A DNA stretch of 38,373 bases from a bacterium. Lineage in GTDB: Bacteria > Ratteibacteria > UBA8468 > B48-G9 > DSTR01. Below, one piece after another: positions 6,857 to 14,866 of this stretch. The stretch lies in NCBI GenBank assembly GCA_029551285.1, contig JAKPFT010000084.1, positions 1 through 38,373 of the forward strand, written 5' to 3'. The notes under the pieces are model-generated. The model searched no databases, was not told the origin of the DNA, and saw only the letters and a list, made by a program, of their open reading frames with translations. How positions within the stretch are numbered: the stretch's first letter is position 1; the number at the start of each line of letters is the position of its first letter. Both the position numbers and the translations under genes were made by a program.

Positions 6857-9259
6857 CTAGCTGCCTGGCTTTACCCGGTGTGTTTTTCCCACCACTTCCA
6901 GAAGGACGCGGTGGTCCCGGGTGTAAACGGTGGAACTGCAAGCGGTGACTTCTTCTGAAAATTCGTGACGCAGCCCGTAGCCTTTTTTACGGTTAAAACA
7001 GCCCCAGACTCCTGCCGGCAAGTTTTCCTTTTTCCAGCAGAGCCACTGACTGGCGGAAACCGTAGGTAAAGGCACCTCGGGTTTAACGACAACAGTTTTC
7101 CCCTCGCTGTTCTGACGGAAGAAAACAAGGTCGCCAGGCTCGCCCACTTTCAACAGGGCAAAAACATGCCAGAGAAGGGAAAGGACCTGGCTGGACTTAC
7201 TGGCATAAACCGAGTGAAGATGTAACCAGCCCTGTTTATCCTTCAGGGTGTAAGTCCGGGTCACTTCCACCTGATTGGCCAGGTCCGCTTTTAACACCAG
7301 GAAGTTTGTTCCCTTCTCCACCAGATGGTAAGGCTCCATAAAGCCAGGGCCAAAACCGTCTGCGGTACAACCTTCTGTTAGCCCGGCCATGGTGGGATAC
7401 CTCAAAATCCAGGGTGCTGGCTGACAGAGAAGATTAATCTTTCCGTCAGCCCGTTTCAGGGTGCAGACCAGGCCGGCCAGTTCCGGGCAAACTTCAGCCT
7501 TAAGAGAGCCGGAAGAAATAGTGTATACGGGAAGCTTCCTCCTCTTGAGAAACCAGCCCACCTTTTCCCTTAAATCCTGGTGGCTGGCCGGAAACTCCTG
7601 GACCCGGGTCACCTGATGCTTCTTCATCAGGTGGCAACTCTGGTAAAAGATAGTTAGCGCCTTCGGTGCGGCTTTGACCACAAAGGCCCTGCCTGACCTG
7701 GTCAACCCGGAAAGAGTGGCCAGCCAGGTGTAGTTAAACCATAGCCTGACCAGTTCCACGCGCTCACACAGAGGTCGTTCCTTGCGGACAGCGGCTTCGG
7801 CTTCCTTCAGAAGCAACGCCGCCCTTTGAAGCTGCTGGCCGGTGAAGGTGCCTTCTGCCGGATGCGTGTAAAGATGGCCATGAAAACCCTGACGGACATG
7901 CTGGTGAAGAACTTCTATCAGTTCCATGATCGGTTCCCCGGCCTGGCCATAGTAAGCCTGACAGAACTCCCTGACTTCCTGAAAATAGTCTTTAGTGGCA
8001 TCCCAGGCCAGTCTGGCCTGACAGTAGGCATGGAGTTCCGCCAGAGAAACTCCGGTCTCTCGTTGCCCCTGGAAAAAGATGCCCCAGACTCCGTTTTCCC
8101 GGTAAAACCTGATATCCTCAGCCAGCGCGTCAAAATTGGGATGGAAAGAGAGGTTGTGGAGAAAATTGGTGACATAGTGCCAGACAAAGACATGAGAGCA
8201 GATGCGGGTCCACTGCTGAAGACACTCAACATAGAACCGGTTGTGGCGGCAGCCGGCCAGGCTGTGAAAGTCGCAACCAGGCTCCATGTGACACAGTTTC
8301 ACAATCACATTGGGATGGGCCTTCAGGCCAGCCGGCGGCGTCTGCGAATACTGATAGGCTAAGGTGGCCACATACTTGTCCGGATGGAACCTGACTGTTT
8401 CTTCAGCCAGGCGGTTGACAAAATCAAGAAGGCTGGCGGCTGGACTTTTTCCGGCCCGGTCTTTCTTCTCGCATTCCGGGCACTGGCAGTAATTGGCGCA
8501 ATCCATCTGGGCGACCGCTACCACCCGGATACCTGGTTCCGCCATCTTTTCCATCACATAATCCCGGACGATCCTGAAGACATCCGGATGAGAAAGACAA
8601 AGCTGGGCCCCGGCTAAGAGGCGCCCCTGACCGTGGCGGTAAGCAAAATAGTCTGGATGTTTTCCTCCGTAGATTTCCGGCGGCACCATCCGATACAAAC
8701 TGTGGGTGAACGGTTCCCACACCCAGTACCGGCCGTGTTTTTCCTTTAACCCGGTGAAAAAACCATTGAGATGGTTGCGGCTGGCCCAATCACCGTCTTC
8801 TCCCGGAATTTTCCAGAGTGCGTCCCGGTAGGCAAAAGAAGGCCGGTACTGAAAACCTTCCGGCAGCGCCACTTTCTGCCGTTCCGGGAAGCGAGACACC
8901 TCCGGATGGAACCAGCGACAGCCAAGAAAATCCAGCCAGGCGTAAATGGCATCCAGCAGCCCGGTACTTTCTGTTCCCCGAAAAAGAAAAAAATCCTGGC
9001 TGACCCGGGAGATTTCAATGGTGTTTTCCGGCAAAACTGGCCGGACAAAACCAACCCTGGCCGCGGCCCTTTCCCCGAGTAACAATCCTATCCGGCCCGC
9101 CGGGCGGTGCTGTTTTGCTCTTAGCAGGGGTACCCTTTTCCGGGAAATCTGGAAAAGGCCGCGGCTTAATTCCAGTGCGGCCTGCTTTTCCACCGCAGAC
9201 GGATTTTCCGGCTGGACAATCACCAGCCTTTCTACAGGAAAAACCTGCCACCCTGCCAA
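6857..9259 (-). CDS. DUF4838 family protein (alpha-glucuronidase-like), copy 1
   Basis: An 800-residue protein. The N-terminal part has the carbohydrate-enzyme accessory pattern seen in alpha-glucuronidases (VIVQPENPSAVEKQAALEL), followed by the DUF4838 core. The core includes FLGCRWFHPEV, HPDYFAYR, and a cysteine-rich NYCQCPEC segment around residue 265. A beta-rich C-terminal domain covers roughly the last 220 residues. No signal peptide is seen. DUF4838 proteins occur in polysaccharide-utilisation regions; the substrate is unknown. I used the TTG at 9259 because a GGGGAG site lies at the right distance and no ATG occurs nearby in frame. It starts 18 nt after the diguanylate cyclase stop, so the two are very probably cotranscribed. 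Confidence 0.75.
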   Translation of the reverse strand: MAGWQVFPVERLVIVQPENPSAVEKQAALELSRGLFQISRKRVPLLRAKQHRPAGRIGLLLGERAAARVGFVRPVLPENTIEISRVSQDFFLFRGTESTGLLDAIYAWLDFLGCRWFHPEVSRFPERQKVALPEGFQYRPSFAYRDALWKIPGEDGDWASRNHLNGFFTGLKEKHGRYWVWEPFTHSLYRMVPPEIYGGKHPDYFAYRHGQGRLLAGAQLCLSHPDVFRIVRDYVMEKMAEPGIRVVAVAQMDCANYCQCPECEKKDRAGKSPAASLLDFVNRLAEETVRFHPDKYVATLAYQYSQTPPAGLKAHPNVIVKLCHMEPGCDFHSLAGCRHNRFYVECLQQWTRICSHVFVWHYVTNFLHNLSFHPNFDALAEDIRFYRENGVWGIFFQGQRETGVSLAELHAYCQARLAWDATKDYFQEVREFCQAYYGQAGEPIMELIEVLHQHVRQGFHGHLYTHPAEGTFTGQQLQRAALLLKEAEAAVRKERPLCERVELVRLWFNYTWLATLSGLTRSGRAFVVKAAPKALTIFYQSCHLMKKHQVTRVQEFPASHQDLREKVGWFLKRRKLPVYTISSGSLKAEVCPELAGLVCTLKRADGKINLLCQPAPWILRYPTMAGLTEGCTADGFGPGFMEPYHLVEKGTNFLVLKADLANQVEVTRTYTLKDKQGWLHLHSVYASKSSQVLSLLWHVFALLKVGEPGDLVFFRQNSEGKTVVVKPEVPLPTVSASQWLCWKKENLPAGVWGCFNRKKGYGLRHEFSEEVTACSSTVYTRDHRVLLEVVGKTHRVKPGS

Positions 9260-9277
9260 CCGTTCTCCCCGGAAAGT

Positions 9278-10627
9278 TTACCTGCTGCCGGATGGGATAC
9301 TAACTACTTGATTTTCTCTGAGTCTGTATTTCCTGATTTTTTCTTGATACATCTTGCTATCAGCCCTGGAGAGAAGTTCGTCAATGTCAACGGGTTTATC
9401 CCCGTCGTAGCGAACAGCCCCAACGCTGATGGAAACTTCGTATTTCCTGCGTTTTTCCTGGTTATGAGCCTGAATTTTTTCTCTCAGCCGGTCTATGACG
9501 GCTTGCAGCCCCTTTCTTCCCTTTACTTCGGAAACCAGCACCACAAATTCATCCCCGCCGATTCTGGCGATGATATCTGACTTTCTGAAGGTCCTTTTCA
9601 GAAGTTCCGCAACTTTCTTCAAGACCTCATCACCTGCCAGGTGTCCCCTGGCATCATTGATGGCCTTCAGTCCGTCCACGTCAAGAAAGAGAAGATGAAA
9701 GGGTCTCTTCTCCCTCTGGCTACGGCGAATTTCCTGTTCCGCCAGGGCAAAAAATCCCCGCCGGTTATAAATTTCTGTCAGTTCGTCCTTCAACGAGGCT
9801 TCCTTCAGGGCCTGCTCCAGTCTTTTCAATTCGGAAATATCTATCATCCCTGCCCTCATACCGATAATTTGTCCTTTTTCGTTTTTCTCAGGGACAGTGT
9901 TGATGCTGACGTAGAGAGGCGTCCCATCTTTTCTAAGATATACCCTGTTATGAAATTTCTCAATCTTTTTCCCTTTCAGTTTCAGAAGAAACCTTTCTCG
10001 GGCTTCCCTCCTCTGGGCGGGGAGAATGAAGTTGAAAACAGATTTGCCTATCATCTCTTTCCTGGAATAGCCCAGAAGTTTAAGTTCAGTCCGGTTAACA
10101 TCCTTGATAATTCCCCTCCGGTCAAGGATGTGATAAGCCACAGGAGCATTATCCCAGAGGTCTTTATATCTTTGTTCACTGCGACGCAACGCCTCCTCAA
10201 TTAACTTTTTATCAGTGATGTCAATGGCTAACTCAAAACGAACATTTCTTCCATCAATCCACTTTATAGGCCGGTCAATACAGTGATACCAGCGCTTGTT
10301 TATTTTGTTCTGGAATTCCCAGATATAAACAGGTTTTGCCTTCGGGCCGAAGATATACTTGTTCGTGCAGAATGGACAGGGCTGCTTTAAATTTTGAAAC
10401 ACCTGGTAGCACTTCTGGCCGACCACATTTCCAAAGTTCCTTTTCAGAACAGGATTAACATAAAGGACCTCGTAAGTCTCGGGGTCAACCACATAAATAA
10501 GTTCATCCAGGGAATTAAAAATGGAAATCAGCTGGCGGTAGTCTTTCCAGTCCGGGGGTGGGCTCGGGTTCATTAGAGAATCGTCTGTGTTTTTATAAGT
10601 TCCACTGGTTTTGCCATAGCTTACCAT
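9278..10627 (-). CDS. PAS-PAS-GGDEF diguanylate cyclase
   Basis: A soluble 449-residue signalling protein with no membrane segment. The first PAS domain (about 30-145) holds C73 and a CPFC pair (C84, C87), a pattern that could bind a metal or sense redox state. The second PAS lies at about 152-270. The GGDEF domain (about 275-440) has an intact GGDEF motif at 357-361, preceded by the RxxD inhibitory I-site (R348-D351) at the correct five-residue spacing. It should therefore make cyclic di-GMP from GTP with product inhibition. It heads an operon with DUF4838, ribokinase and toroid genes, an unusual setting. ATG 10627 follows a GGTGAG site. Its base composition is visibly more AT-rich than the genes after it. 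Confidence 0.9.
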   Translation of the reverse strand: MVSYGKTSGTYKNTDDSLMNPSPPPDWKDYRQLISIFNSLDELIYVVDPETYEVLYVNPVLKRNFGNVVGQKCYQVFQNLKQPCPFCTNKYIFGPKAKPVYIWEFQNKINKRWYHCIDRPIKWIDGRNVRFELAIDITDKKLIEEALRRSEQRYKDLWDNAPVAYHILDRRGIIKDVNRTELKLLGYSRKEMIGKSVFNFILPAQRREARERFLLKLKGKKIEKFHNRVYLRKDGTPLYVSINTVPEKNEKGQIIGMRAGMIDISELKRLEQALKEASLKDELTEIYNRRGFFALAEQEIRRSQREKRPFHLLFLDVDGLKAINDARGHLAGDEVLKKVAELLKRTFRKSDIIARIGGDEFVVLVSEVKGRKGLQAVIDRLREKIQAHNQEKRRKYEVSISVGAVRYDGDKPVDIDELLSRADSKMYQEKIRKYRLRENQVVSIPSGSR

Positions 10628-10700
10628 ATTTTCTCACCCTTTTCAAAGGAAAACCCTGTCTTGGCGCTGGGTAAATATCATTCGCGGAGGTTCTTATAAG

Positions 10701-10732
10701 TTTTCCGGGAACCAGAAGTTCTTGCCGGAAAA
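10701..10732. repeat. Inverted repeat between the cyclase and DUF523 genes
   Basis: TTTTCCGG at 10701-10708 is answered by CCGGAAAA at 10725-10732. Inside lies a second, shorter pair, GAAC/GTTC, around a five-base loop. The element sits in the divergent intergenic region, so it may be an operator or a 5' leader hairpin. Confidence 0.5.
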
Positions 10733-10740
10733 GGCAGGAT

Positions 10741-10769
10741 TTGTTTGCCGCCTGTCATTTAAGTAAAAT
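10741..10769 (+). promoter_or_regulatory. Sigma-70-type promoter of the DUF523-DUF1722 gene
   Basis: TTGTTT at 10741-10746 and TAAAAT at 10764-10769 are 17 bases apart. The ATG follows only 10 bases after the -10 box, so the transcript would have a very short leader or none. Confidence 0.5.
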
Positions 10770-10779
10770 CAAGGCCGTC

Positions 10780-11736
10780 ATGGCGGAAAAAAAGAAACCT
10801 GGCCGGATACGGCTGGGTGTCAGCGCCTGTCTCCTGGGTCAGCCGGTGCGCTACGACGGAAAGGACAAACTTATCCCTGCCTTTAAGAAAAGGTGGAGCC
10901 GTTTTGTCACCTGGGTGCCGGTCTGTCCGGAAACAGAATGTGGCCTGACAGTGCCCAGAGAAAAGATTGGCCTTTTCGGACCAGGGCCAGCCTTCAGGTT
11001 AAAGGGGCTGAAAACAGGGAAAGATGTTACCGGGCAGATGGTTCACTGGACGGAAAAGAAATTAGATGAACTGGTCCGGGCAAACCTTTCCGGATTCATC
11101 CTGAAGTCAGGCTCGCCCAGTTGCGGTCTAACCAGTGCCCTTGACTATTCTTCCGGGGTGCTGGTCAGCGGTCTTTTTACCTCATTTTTGCAGAGAAGGT
11201 TCCCTGATTTGCCGCTGGTGGAAGAAAAAAATCTGGCCTACTCTGAAGTCAGGGAAAACTTTCTGGACCGGATTTTTGTCTATAAGAGATGGCAGGAGTT
11301 TCTGGAGAAGGACGGTTCTATCGGCGGACTGGTCAGTTTTCACGCCCGACACAAACTCATAATCATGGCTCACAGCGTCCGCCTGCTTTCTCTTCTGGGA
11401 AATCTGGTAGCCAGCGCCAGAAACAAAGCCGCGGTGCTGGCGCAATACCAGAAATATCTTACGGCTGCCATGAAGAAACCAGCCACCGGAAAAACCCACA
11501 CCAACGTGCTCCAGCATCTGGCAGGATACTTCAAAAAAGTCCTGCCTCAGGAAGAAAGAGAAAGGCTAGCTCAGCAAATCAAGGCTTACTCTCAGGGAGC
11601 CCTTTCCCGGGAGGAAATTCTTTCTTCCTTGCGCCATTATGCCCGGCGCTACCGCCAGAGATACCTTCTCCAGCAGTTTTACCTTTTTCCGGAACCTGAA
11701 GAGTGGCCACTGAGGTTTATCAGTCCTGGTCTGTGA
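10780..11736 (+). CDS. DUF523 (TudS-like) - DUF1722 fusion protein
   Basis: A 318-residue two-domain protein. Residues 8-150 are DUF523, with C17 (SACLLG), C49 and C54 (CPETEC) and C115 (SPSCG). DUF523 members such as TudS use cysteines to hold a [4Fe-4S] cluster for thiouracil desulfuration. Residues from about 185 to the end are DUF1722 (HARHKLIIMAHS at its start), the domain of E. coli YbgA. This fusion is common in bacteria; the role of the combined protein is not firmly known. I chose ATG 10780 over the upstream TTG because family proteins begin near here, and the TTG lies in the promoter. No good ribosome-binding site is present. Confidence 0.85.
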   Translation: MAEKKKPGRIRLGVSACLLGQPVRYDGKDKLIPAFKKRWSRFVTWVPVCPETECGLTVPREKIGLFGPGPAFRLKGLKTGKDVTGQMVHWTEKKLDELVRANLSGFILKSGSPSCGLTSALDYSSGVLVSGLFTSFLQRRFPDLPLVEEKNLAYSEVRENFLDRIFVYKRWQEFLEKDGSIGGLVSFHARHKLIIMAHSVRLLSLLGNLVASARNKAAVLAQYQKYLTAAMKKPATGKTHTNVLQHLAGYFKKVLPQEERERLAQQIKAYSQGALSREEILSSLRHYARRYRQRYLLQQFYLFPEPEEWPLRFISPGL

Positions 11737-11861
11737 AGAGGTTTTTTCTTCCGTTTACGCCTTGACCAACTGATGCCGAAGGGTGAGTGGCAGTTGATAT
11801 TTACTTGTTGCTGGTGGCGCCGGGAAGGATAACAATCTTCAGCGAAAAACCTGCGGAATTA

Positions 11862-11930
11862 CTGCTGGGTTGCCCCGGCTGAATAAGCCAGACAAATTGC
11901 TTACGGTAAAACGGGGCAAAAAACCAGCAG
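11862..11930. repeat. Long interrupted inverted repeat downstream of the DUF523 gene
   Basis: CTGCTGG plus TTGCCCCG (11862-11877) pairs with CGGGGCAA plus CCAGCAG (11912-11930), giving 15 base pairs interrupted by a one-base/four-base internal loop. A GGCT/AGCC mini-hairpin (11877-11889) lies inside the loop. The right arm is shared with the terminator at 11918-11956, so the two folds exclude each other. Confidence 0.55.
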
Positions 11931-11956
11931 ACTTCCTGCCCGAAGACGGCTGGTTT
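11918..11956 (-). terminator. Rho-independent terminator of the pseudopilin genes
   Basis: Read on the minus strand, AAACCAGC (11956-11949) pairs with GCTGGTTT (11928-11921), with an inner GAAG/CTTC extension, and is followed directly by a run of six T. It begins 13 nt after the stop codon of the 214-residue pseudopilin gene. Confidence 0.7.
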
Positions 11957-11968
11957 CTCCGGAAAAAG

Positions 11969-12613
11969 TTAATAGGTCTCTCTGGTCCAGTACTTTGCGT
12001 TACTCTGGGCTTCCTTGCGGTTCATCCAGCGACCACTGCCATCCCAGAAAGTCACGCAGATACCGTCATTGTGCCGGTACATATCGGCCTGGTTAGCGGC
12101 GTTAGCCGGCGTCAGCGGTTCCGTCCACTTATACGTATCAAATTTGCTGTACTGGCCAGCGTACTGGTAGCAGTCACCAAAGACAATCGCCGTGGAAGCG
12201 TTAGCCGTGTTGGCTAAGTATCTCTCCATACCGGAAGCAGAAGTAGTGGCGTAGACGAACTGGTACCAGGCCATGATGGAAAATGCGGCTGGCGGCTTTT
12301 TCCTGGTGGAGGAAGGACAATACAGAAGGGTTTTTCTCGCCTGGCCGTTGGTGTACTTACCGAAAACCTGGTCTTCATACCACCAGGGCGCCGTATAAGA
12401 TGGTGGAATCTGGGCGCCAGGCGGCGCATAGCCGTTGTAGTCTTCCACATACATCTTTAAGGCCAGCACCAGCTGTCTCTGATTATTCAGGCAGGTAGCC
12501 TGTCTGGCTTTCTCTCTGGCCCGGGAAAGCGCCGGCAAAAGCATCGCTGCTAAAATGGCGATGACGGCAATGACTACCAGGAGTTCAATAAGTGTAAAAC
12601 CATCTCTTTTCAT
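11969..12613 (-). CDS. Type II pseudopilin-like protein with C-terminal H-x9-DG motif (214 aa)
   Basis: The N terminus [10 protein letters not shown] is a class III prepilin signal: cleavage after G5, with the conserved glutamate at position +5. A single hydrophobic helix follows. After an N-terminal amphipathic helix ([13 protein letters not shown]), the globular part ends with [12 protein letters not shown], an H-x9-DG motif typical of the DUF1559-like pseudopilins that are abundant in Planctomycetes, Lentisphaerota and related lineages. Such proteins are inserted in the inner membrane and exposed to the periplasm or surface; their true function is not established. It lies 34 nt downstream of a paralogue and has a strong GGAGG site. 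A good terminator follows. Confidence 0.85.
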   Translation of the reverse strand: MKRDGFTLIELLVVIAVIAILAAMLLPALSRAREKARQATCLNNQRQLVLALKMYVEDYNGYAPPGAQIPPSYTAPWWYEDQVFGKYTNGQARKTLLYCPSSTRKKPPAAFSIMAWYQFVYATTSASGMERYLANTANASTAIVFGDCYQYAGQYSKFDTYKWTEPLTPANAANQADMYRHNDGICVTFWDGSGRWMNRKEAQSNAKYWTRETY

Positions 12614-12647
12614 CCTTATCCTCCGCGTTATAATATCCTGCCTATCT

Positions 12648-13439
12648 TCAGAAAAACCTCAGTATTTCTCCGGTTGCCGCCTGAATCGGGTCCGTGCAAC
12701 CGTTCGGGAAGGTGGGGTTGACATAAGCATGACCGGTTCTTTCCCACCGTTTGTGCTTCCAGGAAATCCACTTGGCACTGCCGTCGGCAAAACCAAAATT
12801 CAGCCCACCTGGTGGGTGGTGGGACCAATCTTTTTCCGCCGTAGAAAGACCACTGTACCTTTTTAGAAAATAATAGAAAAACCAGTCCCAGTTATCATGA
12901 ACTCCCCGGAGATGGTTGTCAAAAACAACGATGGTCTCCGAAGGATATTGCAGTCTCTTCCACTTCCCCGGTCCCGGAGGCATCTTCAGTTTATAGGCCT
13001 GGTTGGCAGAACTGCCAAGTTGATACTCAGGCGTGCGACCGCCAATCCAAGCATTCCAGCCATAATTGAACGGTCCGGCCGGGCAGCAGAAAACCTCCAT
13101 AGTTTTCCAGAGGGAGGCACTGCCTAAAGGCGGCAGGTCTTTCCGACCAAGGTAAGGCGCCAGGAGATACTGCCAGACATAGTCAAGAGTTTCTGGTAAC
13201 TGCAGGTCCGGACTGGCTAACTGCAGCATGGGCGCGTTACTGTCATAATCAAGACTGTACAGATGAACAGCCATAACCATGTTTTTCAGGTTGGTAATGC
13301 ACTTACTCTTCTGCGCTTCAGCCTTGGCCCGGTCCAGCATCGGCAAAAGCAGCGCGGCTAAAATAGCGATAATGGCAATCACCACCAGAAGTTCAATCAG
13401 GGTGAAACCCCGGTTCTCAACAACGCGTCTGTCAAACAT
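12648..13439 (-). CDS. Type II pseudopilin-like protein with C-terminal DG motif (263 aa)
   Basis: The prepilin signal is NRG-FTLIE at residues 9-16 with cleavage after G11, followed by the usual hydrophobic helix. The C-terminal part holds [13 protein letters not shown], a version of the DUF1559-like motif with ten rather than nine residues between His and DG. ATG 13439 has a strong GGAGGTGA site. It is the first gene of a two-gene unit with the 214-residue paralogue, driven by a promoter about 200 nt upstream. No pilus assembly ATPase, peptidase or secretin is encoded in this window, so these are probably stand-alone pseudopilins using machinery from elsewhere. Confidence 0.85.
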   Translation of the reverse strand: MFDRRVVENRGFTLIELLVVIAIIAILAALLLPMLDRAKAEAQKSKCITNLKNMVMAVHLYSLDYDSNAPMLQLASPDLQLPETLDYVWQYLLAPYLGRKDLPPLGSASLWKTMEVFCCPAGPFNYGWNAWIGGRTPEYQLGSSANQAYKLKMPPGPGKWKRLQYPSETIVVFDNHLRGVHDNWDWFFYYFLKRYSGLSTAEKDWSHHPPGGLNFGFADGSAKWISWKHKRWERTGHAYVNPTFPNGCTDPIQAATGEILRFF

Positions 13440-13612
13440 CTGTCACCTCCAGATTGTTTGCCGACGAGAAAAAGGAAGGAGAAGAAGAAAAAGCAAAACG
13501 GCTGTGAAATAACAGGGTAACACCATGCCTGATAGGAAGGAACGCTCCTTCTGCAGCCGCGGAATCTAATCTTCGCACTGCCTTTTTCATATACGCACAT
13601 ACGCACAATCTT

Positions 13613-13634
13613 CAGGGGATAACCTTCTCCCCTG
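13613..13634 (-). promoter_or_regulatory. Hairpin at the 5' end of the pseudopilin transcript
   Basis: CAGGGGA and TCCCCTG form a perfect seven-base-pair stem with an eight-base loop. The -10 box of the pseudopilin promoter lies just upstream, so the hairpin would form at or within a base or two of the mRNA 5' end, where such stems often stabilise messages. Confidence 0.5.
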
Positions 13635-13641
13635 TAAAAAT

Positions 13642-13671
13642 ATTATACCACACGACGACCTTCCTGAGCAA
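13642..13671 (-). promoter_or_regulatory. Promoter of the pseudopilin genes with extended -10
   Basis: On the minus strand TATAAT (13647-13642) is preceded by TGG, forming an extended -10. A moderate TTGCTC -35 lies at 13671-13666 with 18-base spacing. Confidence 0.6.
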
Positions 13672-13831
13672 GAACCGATTTGCCAGGCCTGCCTGAGGAG
13701 CCCTTCAATCTGCGCTTTCAGACCCTCTTTCCTGCGGTCAAAAACCAGCCTTCGGTAAACTGTTGAAGTTATCCTGACCAAGCCCTCAGCCGGATTCAAT
13801 TTTAGCCGGTGAAAAACTATTGGTCAGTAAA

Positions 13832-13840
13832 TGGTATAAT
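13832..13840 (+). promoter_or_regulatory. Extended -10 promoter of the URO-D gene
   Basis: TGGTATAAT at 13832-13840 is a perfect extended -10. It lacks a clear -35, as extended -10 promoters can. The GTG start follows 32 bases after it. Confidence 0.5.
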
Positions 13841-13872
13841 TTCTCGCCATTTCCTGCATTGGAGCTATATTT

Positions 13873-14859
13873 GTGAAACCAGCCTGGCACGTAGCCATAG
13901 CCAACATCAGTATCTGTCGGTATGCCAGGGTCAGTTACCGGCAGTATTACTCTGACCCCGCGGTGATGCTCCAGGCCCAGAAGAAGGCGGCGGCTTTCCT
14001 GGAGAGAAGGTTCGGACTGAAAGACTGTCTGAAACCTTTTGTTGACGCCCCTGGCGGCTGTCTGGCTTCGGTGATGGGTCTTCGCACCATCTTCCCGGAG
14101 GAAAATCAGTTGCCCTGCCTAAATGTTACCTCGCCCGTAATCAGGTCACCGCAGGAGATAGACAATTTCTCCTGGAAGGACCTGAAGGCTGACTTTAACA
14201 TCTCCTGGAGAATCAGGGCCTGGCGTTATTTGAAAGAACAGGGCTACCCCTGCCGGATAGGAGGACACGACGGTTCCATCATGACCACGGCCGGCCAGGT
14301 GACCGGAAACCTGGTTTTTCTCTGGTTGAAACACAGGCCAGAAGCCGGCCGGCGGCTGTTAGACCTGGTTACGCAGGCGCACTTCAAGGTGGAAGCCCTT
14401 GACCGCATTCTCTGCGGCGCTGAAGACGCAGGCTACGGCTACGTCGGGGACGACTTCGCCGGGCTTGTTTCTCCGGAAATGTTCCGGACTTTTCTGATAC
14501 CCTGCTACCAGAAGATTTATGCTGGCAGGGCCTGGCGTTTTTTTCACAGTGAACTTTTGACCTGCGAACACCTCCGCCTGGCTAAAGATTATTTAAACAT
14601 CAGCGAGTTTCACGGCGCTGGCTGTGCCAGACTCACCTTTGAGGAAATGCGGCAGGTCATGGGAGAGCAGTTCTGGGTACAACTGACCCCGACAGAATTG
14701 TTTCGGCTTAGTCCGGCGCAGATTAAAGAGAGAATTAAAGTCCTGGCCCAGTCCGGAGCCAGGGTGGTGCAGATTTACCCGGGGCAGGATACGCCGGACC
14801 AGAACTTAGAGGCCGCGCTGGAGGCGGTCAGGAAAGAATGTCCGGGCGGCCAGCTTTAA
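13873..14859 (+). CDS. Uroporphyrinogen decarboxylase (URO-D) family protein
   Basis: A 328-residue TIM-barrel protein of the URO-D superfamily. It is recognised from GYVGDDFAGLVSPEMFRTFLIPCYQKIY in the centre (about 195-222) and from the C-terminal barrel end with GARVVQIYPG. There are no other heme genes in the window, and the sequence differs from true HemE. It more likely belongs to the large group of URO-D-like proteins that includes corrinoid methyltransferases and many members of unknown function in anaerobes. A conserved GGHDGS segment near residue 134 may line the pocket. The GTG at 13873 has GGAG eight bases upstream. It is a single-gene unit with its own promoter; no corrinoid protein lies nearby. 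Confidence 0.75.
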   Translation: MKPAWHVAIANISICRYARVSYRQYYSDPAVMLQAQKKAAAFLERRFGLKDCLKPFVDAPGGCLASVMGLRTIFPEENQLPCLNVTSPVIRSPQEIDNFSWKDLKADFNISWRIRAWRYLKEQGYPCRIGGHDGSIMTTAGQVTGNLVFLWLKHRPEAGRRLLDLVTQAHFKVEALDRILCGAEDAGYGYVGDDFAGLVSPEMFRTFLIPCYQKIYAGRAWRFFHSELLTCEHLRLAKDYLNISEFHGAGCARLTFEEMRQVMGEQFWVQLTPTELFRLSPAQIKERIKVLAQSGARVVQIYPGQDTPDQNLEAALEAVRKECPGGQL

Positions 14860-14866
14860 TTAAACT

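Larger units (their letters stand above)
13440..13872. other. Divergent intergenic region
   Basis: This 433-base stretch separates the pseudopilin unit from the URO-D gene. It holds a promoter for each direction and a leader hairpin, listed separately, plus a tandem TACGCACA repeat at 13592-13607. The roughly 195-nt leader of the pseudopilin message has no riboswitch that I recognise, and it does not match the GEMM cyclic di-GMP riboswitch consensus. Short ORFs here look spurious. Confidence 0.6.

Noticed and set aside
6819..6941. 41-codon upstream extension of ribokinase
   Set aside because: It is proline- and glycine-rich, overlaps the DUF4838 gene and precedes the conserved ribokinase N terminus.
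13441..13640. Possible GEMM cyclic di-GMP riboswitch in the pseudopilin leader
   Set aside because: I looked for it because of the nearby cyclase, but the conserved GCAAA and tetraloop-receptor elements are absent.
13587..13799. 70-codon minus-strand ORF upstream of the pseudopilin genes
   Set aside because: It contains the well-formed pseudopilin promoter and leader hairpin, has no ribosome-binding site and resembles no family.
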